DNA of 12,733 nt from CAZACZ01 sp964483695 (GTDB lineage: Bacteria > Deinococcota > Deinococci > Deinococcales > Trueperaceae). Below the pieces are notes generated by a model that ran no database searches, had not been told where the DNA came from, and worked only from the letters and a program-made list of their open reading frames with translations. Location of the stretch: positions 1-12,733 of the forward strand of contig CAZACZ010000079.1 in assembly GCA_964483695.1 (NCBI GenBank), read 5' to 3'. Positions within the stretch are counted from its first letter, which is position 1; each line of letters opens with the position of its first letter. Position numbers and translations under genes: made by a program. Below, piece by piece: positions 1 to 5,589 of the stretch.

Positions 1-1
1 C

Positions 2-1288
2 CTAGCCGGCCCGCGACACCGCCACCCGCGGCAGACGCGCCACCACGAACAGGAGCGGCACGCTGAGCGCCGCGCCGAGCAAGCCCATCACGGTGTAGCC
101 GCCCGTGGCCATGACCACCCCGCCGACCAAGGTGGCGGCAGCAGCTGCGCCGCCGACCAGCAGGTCGTTGAACCCCTGCATGCGCCCCTTCTCGAGCGGC
201 GTGAGCGCGTCGGACAACAGCGCAGAGCCCGCCACGTAGCAGAAGTTCCAGCCGAGGCCAAGCAAGAAGAGCGCCACCGCGATGGGGAGCACGTGCGGCG
301 AGAGCGGCGCCGTCAGGCACGAGACCACCAGGATGACGGCGCCGACGCCGAGCATCGGTCGCCTCCCCCAGCGGTCGGTGAGCCACCCGGAGAACACCGA
401 GAAGGCGTACATGCCGAAGGTGTGGCTCGAGAACACCAGCGAGATGCTGGCCAGCGTGTGCGCCTGCTCGTGCATGTGCAGCGACGTCATCTGCATCAAA
501 CCCACCATCACCATGTGCGCCGTCACCACGCTGGCGACGGCCGTGCGCACCGCCGGATCGGCCAGGAGTTGCGCCAGCGTCCGGGTGGGCCGCACCGCCG
601 CCAGGCCCTGGTCCTCCAGCTCGATGGCTTCGCCGATCACCTTCGGCTCGGGACGCAACGACACGAACAGCAAGATGGCCGTGAGCAGGAACCCGAGGCC
701 GGTGGCGAGGTACGGCCCAGCGATCTCGTTCCACCCCCACGACGCCACCAGGCGCCCCGTGGGCGCCACCAGCACGGGTCCGAGCACGCTGCCCACCGTG
801 CCGCCGAGCACCACCGTGGCGATGGCGCGGGCGCGCCGCGCGCGCGGGTTCACCTCGGCGGCCACGAAGCGCCCGAGGTTGACCACGGCGTTGCCGGAAC
901 CCTGCACGAACAGCGCCACCAGCACCAGCGGGAAGATGCCACTCGCCACCGCGACCAACGACAGGAAGGCGCCGGTGGTGCCCGTCACGAGCCCGCCGAC
1001 CATGGCGCCGCGCCGTCCCCACACGTCCGACCGGCGGCTCCAGAAGAGCGCGCCAACGGCCACGCCGATCTGGAACACCGCGGCCGGCAGACCCGACAGC
1101 GAGGTCCGCCCCGACAACTCGGCGCCGACGATCGACGCCACCGTGGCGGCCGCGATGGTGCCGGCCGACCCGAGGCTCTGGCTCACGAACAACGCGGCGG
1201 TGATGCGCCTCGCATGCTTCGCGCGGAGCGCCTTGGCGGCGTCGATGGCGGTAACGGGAGAGGGCGCGGAGGAGGCGGCGTCGCTCAC
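2..1288 (-). CDS. MFS transporter, 12-TM secondary transporter
   Basis: A 428-residue protein of typical major facilitator superfamily length, made largely of hydrophobic helices and predicted to be in the cytoplasmic membrane. The MFS motif A loop appears twice: SDVWGRRGAM (about residues 87-96), between helices 2 and 3, and GWLTDRWGRR (301-310), between helices 8 and 9. A charged central loop at about 211-245 separates the two six-helix halves. The segment at 258-277, near helix 7, is unusually rich in Met and His. The start is GTG at 1288, because a TAGGCT box lies 6 nt upstream, which suggests a leaderless mRNA. The stop is at the window edge (2-4), so the gene is complete. It is divergent from the UbiB-like kinase. 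Substrate cannot be told; drug or metabolite efflux is the usual guess. Family call is firm, function is not. Confidence 0.9.
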   Translation of the reverse strand: MSDAASSAPSPVTAIDAAKALRAKHARRITAALFVSQSLGSAGTIAAATVASIVGAELSGRTSLSGLPAAVFQIGVAVGALFWSRRSDVWGRRGAMVGGLVTGTTGAFLSLVAVASGIFPLVLVALFVQGSGNAVVNLGRFVAAEVNPRARRARAIATVVLGGTVGSVLGPVLVAPTGRLVASWGWNEIAGPYLATGLGFLLTAILLFVSLRPEPKVIGEAIELEDQGLAAVRPTRTLAQLLADPAVRTAVASVVTAHMVMVGLMQMTSLHMHEQAHTLASISLVFSSHTFGMYAFSVFSGWLTDRWGRRPMLGVGAVILVVSCLTAPLSPHVLPIAVALFLLGLGWNFCYVAGSALLSDALTPLEKGRMQGFNDLLVGGAAAAATLVGGVVMATGGYTVMGLLGAALSVPLLFVVARLPRVAVSRAG

Positions 1289-1294
1289 CCCGCC

Positions 1295-1300
1295 AGCCTA
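1295..1300 (-). promoter_or_regulatory. Predicted -10 box (TAGGCT) of the MFS gene
   Basis: On the minus strand TAGGCT matches TANNNT and is separated from the GTG start at 1288 by 6 nt (GGCGGG). No Shine-Dalgarno sequence is in the normal position. This spacing places the transcription start at or next to the start codon, so the mRNA would be leaderless. No convincing -35 box is visible. Confidence 0.55.
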
Positions 1301-1363
1301 CTCCTGCGCGTGCCGACGGACATGCCTTCCGCATCGTCCCTGGGACGCGCGACACCCCCGTGC

Positions 1364-1369
1364 TAGCGT
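1364..1369 (+). promoter_or_regulatory. Predicted -10 box (TAGCGT) of the UbiB-like gene
   Basis: TAGCGT fits TANNNT and ends 5 nt before the ATG at 1375. An alternative in-frame GTG at 1360 lies upstream of this box, so the box favours ATG 1375 as the real start. No Shine-Dalgarno sequence is present in front of either codon. Confidence 0.5.
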
Positions 1370-1374
1370 CGCGC

Positions 1375-3324
1375 ATGGGCTCGTTCCTCTCCGGCATCGC
1401 CATCGTGTTCGGGTTCGCCTGGCTCGGGCGCGCCCTGCTCGACGCGCGCACCGTGACCTGGGGCCGCCTCGCGCTCGCCGCCTGGTTCGGCATCGCGATC
1501 GGGTACCTGCCCGCCCTGCTGCTGCTCGTGCCCGACTTCACCGACGTCCCCGCCGACGTCTGGCCACGCGTCCGCCTCCTCGCCATCCCGTTCCAGGTGA
1601 TCGCGACGATGGGCGCCATCGTGGTGCTCGAGCTGCTGTTCGGTTCGAGCGGGAGCAAGGCGCGGACCCTCATGGGCGCGTCGCCCGCCGTCCGCCGTCT
1701 CGGCCCCCGCAGCCTCCTCCGGGCGCTACAGGTGTCGCGCATCGTGGCGCGTCACGGCGTGGCGCCGCTGCTGGGCATCGGCCGCGGCGGTACCTCCACG
1801 CGCGACCCTGTCGAGTTGGCGCGCCGCGCACGCATGGCCATCGAGGAGGCAGGCGGCATCTTCCCGAAGCTGGGGCAGTTGCTCGCGACGAGGCCCGACC
1901 TACTGCCATCTGCGGCCATGCAGGAGCTCGGCCGGCTGCATGCGGCGGTGGCACCGCTCCCGCGCGACGAGGTCGAGCGCCAGATCGCGCTCCAGCTCGG
2001 GCGGCCCATCGCCGAGGTGTTCGCCGACGTCGACTGGCACCCGCTGGGATCTGCGTCGATCGCGCAGGCACACGCCGCCACCACTCGCGACGGGACGCAG
2101 GTGGTCGTGAAGGTGCGCCGCCCGGGGCTCGAGCGGGTGGTCGCCCGCGACCTCGCCATCCTGGGGTGGCTGGCGCGCACCGCCGCGCGGCGCACGCGCT
2201 GGGGCGCCACGTTCCAGGTGGCGGAGCTGGCCGAGGAGTTCGCCGACGCGATGGCCATCGAGCTCGACTTCCGCATCGAGGCAGAACGCATCGACGAGGT
2301 GGCGGAGACCGTCTCAGGCGAGCCTCTGGTCCGCGTCCCGAAGGTCCTCCACGGGCTAACGTCCAGCGGCATGGTGGTCATGGAGCGCATCGCGGGCGCG
2401 TCGCTCGCTTCCGGGCATTCGTTGCCGGCGGACCGCGCTCGCGCCCTGGCGGACGCCCTCTGCCACGCGCAGCTGCGCGCCATGCTGACCGGAGAGCGCT
2501 TCCACGGCGACCCGCACCCCGGCAACGTCTTGCTCCTGAGCGACGGCACCCTCGGCCTGATCGACATGGGCATCAGCAGCCGCCTCGACACGTTCGAGCG
2601 CGAAGCGGTGCTGCAGATGCTGGTGGCGTTGCATCACCAGCAGCCCGGGTTGTTGGTGGAGGGGCTGGCGTCGCTCGGAGCGCTCGATCCGGCGGTGCAC
2701 GACCCCGATCGCGTCGAGCGCGCCGCGGCGCGCTACATGGCAAGCTACGTAGGCCCGAACCTACCGCCGGCGCTGGCCATGACCGACCTCCTGCGCCTCG
2801 TCACCGACCTTGGCCTGCACCTGCCGCGCACCACCACCACCATGTTCCGTGCCTTGGCCACCCTCGCTGGAACGCTCGAGCAGCTCTCTCCCGGGTACCC
2901 CATCGTGGAGGCGTTCGCGGAGGTCGGCGGCGAGACGTTCGAGCGCCGCCTGATGCCCGACTCGGCACTGGCGTACGTGAAACGCGAGTGGTCGGAGCTG
3001 GCTCCGTTACTGGAGCGCTTCCCGCGCCACGTGGACCGCCTGGCCACCATGCTGACGCACGGTCGCATCACCACGCGGACCCGCCTGTTCGCCGACGAGA
3101 GCGACCGGCGCTTCCTCGAGCGGGTGACGAACCGCGGTCTGCTGGCGGCGTTGAGCATCGGCACCGGGGTCGTGGGCACGATGCTGCTCGACGTGCGCAG
3201 CGACACGGTGTTCCCGGCCTCGGGCATCGGGGTGTACGAAGTGTTCGGGTGGCTCGGTCTGGTCGTCGCGGTGTCGTTGTTGTTCCGGGTGGTCCTCGCC
3301 GTGCTGCGCAGCGACGCGAACTGA
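1375..3324 (+). CDS. UbiB/ABC1 (AarF/ADCK) family atypical kinase, membrane-anchored
   Basis: A 649-residue protein with the ABC1/UbiB kinase core. The family landmarks are in order: KLGQ (165-168, the KxGQ motif), the Ala-rich loop SASIAQ (226-231), a probable nucleotide-site lysine K246 in VVVKV, ExD (E296, D298), HGDPHPGN (377-384, catalytic loop) and DMG (397-399) where DFG is usual. Two or three hydrophobic helices lie before the kinase (about 1-22, 32-52 and 68-89), and two close the protein (about 588-605 and 622-645). Known members are atypical ATP-binding proteins; some support quinone or isoprenoid lipid metabolism. That role is not shown here. The ATG at 1375 is preferred over GTG 1360 because of the TAGCGT box. 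It is divergent from the MFS gene and convergent with the flavoprotein, with 10 bp between the stops. Confidence 0.9.
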   Translation: MGSFLSGIAIVFGFAWLGRALLDARTVTWGRLALAAWFGIAIGYLPALLLLVPDFTDVPADVWPRVRLLAIPFQVIATMGAIVVLELLFGSSGSKARTLMGASPAVRRLGPRSLLRALQVSRIVARHGVAPLLGIGRGGTSTRDPVELARRARMAIEEAGGIFPKLGQLLATRPDLLPSAAMQELGRLHAAVAPLPRDEVERQIALQLGRPIAEVFADVDWHPLGSASIAQAHAATTRDGTQVVVKVRRPGLERVVARDLAILGWLARTAARRTRWGATFQVAELAEEFADAMAIELDFRIEAERIDEVAETVSGEPLVRVPKVLHGLTSSGMVVMERIAGASLASGHSLPADRARALADALCHAQLRAMLTGERFHGDPHPGNVLLLSDGTLGLIDMGISSRLDTFEREAVLQMLVALHHQQPGLLVEGLASLGALDPAVHDPDRVERAAARYMASYVGPNLPPALAMTDLLRLVTDLGLHLPRTTTTMFRALATLAGTLEQLSPGYPIVEAFAEVGGETFERRLMPDSALAYVKREWSELAPLLERFPRHVDRLATMLTHGRITTRTRLFADESDRRFLERVTNRGLLAALSIGTGVVGTMLLDVRSDTVFPASGIGVYEVFGWLGLVVAVSLLFRVVLAVLRSDAN

Positions 3325-3334
3325 CGCGCGCCGC

Positions 3335-4669
3335 TCAACCGTCGCCCACGTCCTCCCCGAAGAACCGGCGGCGCGCTGCCTCGTCGCTGGGCGCATCCGG
3401 ACCCGCCCCGACGACGTCCGGCGCCCGGCTCGCGTCCTCGCGCAGTAGTGGCAGGACCCGCGCCCGCAGCGCGTCGGCTTCGGCGCCGGGAGTGCGGAAG
3501 ACGGCCGTGCTCCAGGCCGTGACGCGGTGCAGCGCCGCGTAGCTGCGGTCGTGCTCGGCGGCGTAGCGCTGCGCCGCTCGCTCCCAGTCGGCGTCGGCGC
3601 GCAGGGCATCTGCCAACGTGCGCACGTCGCGCAGCGTCATGGCGGTCCCGCAGCCCCAGCTGGGGTCGTTGGCCGCGGCCGCGTCGCCCACCAGCACCAC
3701 GCCGCCGCCGTACGGCCGCTCGACCCAGGTGTCGGCGCCTTGGTACGCCGCCAGCGGCCCGACGAGGCGCGCGTCGTCGAACCACGATGCGGGAGCGCCG
3801 GCCTCGACGACCACCCGCAAGAACGCCGGCAGTGCACCGGCTCCGCTCAGGTGCCGCTCTTCGCCCGCCTGCGCGTAGCCGGCGTAGACGCGGAAGCGGC
3901 CGCTCCCCACCGCCGCGATCATGCCAAGGAGGCCGGCGCTCGGATGCAGGAACACGTGCACGGCGTCGTCCGGAGCGCGCACCCCGGGTAGCGCCACGCC
4001 CTCGAGCAAGGCGCCTGCCAGCACCAACCGTTCGGCGTCCCGGCGCGCGCCGAACCCGGCCCAACTGCGCACCATCGAACTGCGCCCGTCCGCGCCCACC
4101 ACCAACCGGGCGGACGCCGTGCGCTCGCCCGCGGAGGTGAGGAACCGGACCCTAGGGTAGCGGCCGCCTTCGACCGCCCCGTTCGATCGGGCCGCCCCGG
4201 AACCGCGCCCGACCGACGAAGGTCCTTGCTGGTGCGCCTCGAAGGAGCGCGTCGTAGCTGTACGTTCCACACCGATGACGCTGGCGCCGCGCTCGACGAC
4301 CGCACCGGCCTGCTCGGCGGCCAGCAGCAGCAGCGTCTGCATGTCGGGATGGAAGAACGTGAGCGCCGGAGCGCGATGCGGCGTCGTCGTCGGGAGGTCA
4401 CGCGGCGCCGCCGGCGGAGCGCCCCTCACCTGGCTGACCCAGAACCGCGCCTCGCGCGCCACCGACCCCACCAACAGGTCGTGCACCTGCAGCCGGCGCG
4501 CCTCGTCCACCCCCCACGGGTAGAGCAGGTCCCCTCGGACGCGGTCGCGGAAGGCACGCTCGCGCTCCAGGACCAGCACCTGTGCCCCGTCCGCCGCCAT
4601 CGCCCGCGCCAAGGTGGCGCCCGCGAGGCCGCCACCCACGACCACCATGTCGTAGTGGCCCGCCGCCAT
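3335..4669 (-). CDS. FAD-dependent monooxygenase (class A flavoprotein, PHBH/UbiH-like)
   Basis: A 444-residue protein of the FAD-binding aromatic-hydroxylase type. The N-terminal Rossmann fold has VVVGGGLAGA (9-18, GxGxxG) ending at an acidic residue, E35. The middle has GADGRSS (192-198, the DG motif). The C-terminal FAD motif is GDAAAANDPSWGCG (328-341), in which the usual histidine position appears replaced. Members use NAD(P)H and oxygen to hydroxylate or epoxidise organic substrates; some relatives are reductases, as in geranylgeranyl reductase. A polar low-complexity stretch at about 140-170 looks like an insertion. The start is ATG 4669, supported by a TAGCAT box 6 nt upstream. It is divergent from carbonic anhydrase (37 bp) and tail-to-tail with the UbiB-like gene. 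Substrate unknown. Confidence 0.88.
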   Translation of the reverse strand: MAAGHYDMVVVGGGLAGATLARAMAADGAQVLVLERERAFRDRVRGDLLYPWGVDEARRLQVHDLLVGSVAREARFWVSQVRGAPPAAPRDLPTTTPHRAPALTFFHPDMQTLLLLAAEQAGAVVERGASVIGVERTATTRSFEAHQQGPSSVGRGSGAARSNGAVEGGRYPRVRFLTSAGERTASARLVVGADGRSSMVRSWAGFGARRDAERLVLAGALLEGVALPGVRAPDDAVHVFLHPSAGLLGMIAAVGSGRFRVYAGYAQAGEERHLSGAGALPAFLRVVVEAGAPASWFDDARLVGPLAAYQGADTWVERPYGGGVVLVGDAAAANDPSWGCGTAMTLRDVRTLADALRADADWERAAQRYAAEHDRSYAALHRVTAWSTAVFRTPGAEADALRARVLPLLREDASRAPDVVGAGPDAPSDEAARRRFFGEDVGDG

Positions 4670-4675
4670 GGCGGC

Positions 4676-4681
4676 ATGCTA
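4676..4681 (-). promoter_or_regulatory. Predicted -10 box (TAGCAT) of the FAD monooxygenase gene
   Basis: On the minus strand TAGCAT is followed by 6 nt (GCCGCC) and then the ATG at 4669, with no Shine-Dalgarno sequence. Its expected -35 region (about 4699-4704) lies on top of the opposite promoter's -10 box, so the two promoters share DNA. Confidence 0.55.
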
Positions 4682-4694
4682 CCGCTCGGGCCCG

Positions 4695-4700
4695 TATCAT
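4695..4700 (+). promoter_or_regulatory. Predicted -10 box (TATCAT) of the carbonic anhydrase gene
   Basis: TATCAT is followed by 6 nt (GCGCTC) and then GTG at 4707. It supports GTG 4707 over the upstream in-frame ATG at 4668, which would lie before the box and overlap the first codon of the divergent gene. Residue numbering of the protein agrees with this choice. Confidence 0.6.
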
Positions 4701-4706
4701 GCGCTC

Positions 4707-5363
4707 GTGCCCGAACTCGCCGACCTGTTCCTTCGCAACCGCGCCTGGGCCGCGAACATGGTGGCCGAGGACGCGGGGTACTTCCGTCGCCTGGCCTCGC
4801 AGCAGGCGCCGCGGTTCCTGTGGATCGGCTGCGCCGACTCGCGCGTGCCCGCCAACGTCATCACCGGCCTCGACCCGGGCGAGGTGTTCGTCCACCGCAA
4901 CATCGCCAACGTCGTGCCGCACACCGACCTGAACGCCCTCTCGGTACTCGACTACGCCGTCGGCGTGCTGCAAGTCGAGCACGTCATCGTCTGCGGCCAC
5001 TACGGCTGCGGCGGCGTCAACGCCGCGCTCGACGGACGCAGCCACGGGCTCATCGACAACTGGCTGCGCCACGTCAAGGACGTCGCAAAGGAACACGCCG
5101 ACGCGCTCGACGCGCTGCCCGACGACCGCGCCAGGGGCCGCAAGCTGGCCGAACTGAACGCCATCGCCCAGGCGCGCAACGTCTGCCACACCAGCATCGT
5201 CCAGGAGGCGTGGGCGCGCGGCCAGAAGCTCACCGTGCGGTCGTGGGTCTACGCCCTGGAAGACGGCCTCCTGCGCGACCTGCGGTTCGTGGTGCGCGGG
5301 CCCGAGGACCTGGCTCCGGCGTATCGGTTGTCGCTCGAGCAGGAGGCGGAGGCCGCCTCGTAG
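4707..5363 (+). CDS. can: Beta-class carbonic anhydrase, type II (Can/CynT-like)
   Basis: A 218-residue cytoplasmic zinc enzyme that interconverts CO2 and bicarbonate, supplying bicarbonate to carboxylases. Counting from GTG 4707, the zinc ligands fall at C42, H98 and C101, and the catalytic Asp-Arg pair at D44 and R46. As I recall the E. coli Can sequence these are the same numbers, which supports this start. RFLWIGCADSRVP (36-48) and HYGCGG (98-103) are the signature blocks. W39, R64 and Y182 correspond to the bicarbonate-binding allosteric site described for type II beta enzymes (E. coli, Haemophilus), which predicts pH- and bicarbonate-dependent switching. It is divergent from the flavoprotein with 37 bp between the starts. 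A longer reading from ATG 4668 would add 13 residues that do not resemble the family. Confidence 0.95.
   Translation: MPELADLFLRNRAWAANMVAEDAGYFRRLASQQAPRFLWIGCADSRVPANVITGLDPGEVFVHRNIANVVPHTDLNALSVLDYAVGVLQVEHVIVCGHYGCGGVNAALDGRSHGLIDNWLRHVKDVAKEHADALDALPDDRARGRKLAELNAIAQARNVCHTSIVQEAWARGQKLTVRSWVYALEDGLLRDLRFVVRGPEDLAPAYRLSLEQEAEAAS
5343..5359 (+). terminator. GC-rich hairpin at the end of the carbonic anhydrase gene
   Basis: GAGGCGG (5343-5349) and CCGCCTC (5353-5359) form a perfect 7-bp stem with a 3-nt loop, ending just before the stop codon at 5361. There is no T-run after it, so it is only a candidate termination or 3'-end stability element. It is coding sequence, so it may also be a by-product of codon use. 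Confidence 0.3.
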
Positions 5364-5514
5364 ACCGCGGCAAGCCGGCGTTCGACTCGGGATACCCGCG
5401 GCGGCCGACGCGCCTACGTGCTGCTCGCCGTACCTGCGTGTCGCCCGGGACCTTCGTGAAGTGAGATTTCCCGCCACCATCGACGGTGTCTTCGCCCACC
5501 CTTGACCTGCAGCA

Positions 5515-5526
5515 CGAACCGGTTCG
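5515..5526. promoter_or_regulatory. 12-bp perfect palindrome upstream of the lipoprotein gene
   Basis: CGAACCGGTTCG is a perfect inverted repeat 64 bp before the lipoprotein start. A TTGACC hexamer (5502-5507), which resembles a -35 box, lies just before it, but no matching -10 box follows at normal spacing. A dimeric regulator could bind here; this is inferred from symmetry only. The rest of the 226-bp spacer (5364-5589) shows no supportable gene. Confidence 0.3.
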
Positions 5527-5533
5527 AGCCCCT

Positions 5534-5550
5534 CCTGCGCCGCGCGCAGG
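5534..5550 (+). other. Hairpin in the predicted leader of the lipoprotein mRNA
   Basis: CCTGCGC (5534-5540) and GCGCAGG (5544-5550) form a perfect 7-bp stem with a 3-nt loop, 39 bp before the start codon. If transcribed, it would sit in the 5' untranslated region, ahead of the Shine-Dalgarno sequence, and could affect stability or termination. No riboswitch class is recognised. Confidence 0.3.
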
Positions 5551-5576
5551 TGGACCTCATACGCCACGAACCGACC

Positions 5577-5584
5577 GGAAGGAG
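5577..5584 (+). promoter_or_regulatory. Strong Shine-Dalgarno sequence of the lipoprotein gene
   Basis: GGAAGGAG is followed by 5 nt and then ATG 5590. It fixes the start and sets this gene apart from the nearby genes that lack any Shine-Dalgarno sequence. Confidence 0.8.
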
Positions 5585-5589
5585 ACCGC

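Noticed and set aside
1341..1355. 15-base repeat TGGGACGCGCGACAC, also found at 8819-8833, upstream of two genes
   Set aside because: In 12.7 kb of about 70% G+C a 15-base match is roughly expected by chance, and its distance to the two -10 boxes differs.
282..3542. Very long plus-strand open frame (over 1000 codons) across the MFS gene and the UbiB-like gene
   Set aside because: It is antisense to a clear MFS protein and out of frame with a clear kinase. Its translation is Arg/Pro/Ala/His-rich without domains, as expected for shadow frames in GC-rich DNA.
4668..4706. Upstream ATG start for carbonic anhydrase
   Set aside because: It overlaps the first codon of the divergent gene, lies upstream of the TATCAT box, and the added 13 residues do not fit the family, whereas GTG 4707 matches the known residue numbering.
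5374..5398. GTTCGACTC-like segment recalling a tRNA T-arm
   Set aside because: The flanking bases do not form a T-stem, and no acceptor, D or anticodon arm can be built around it.
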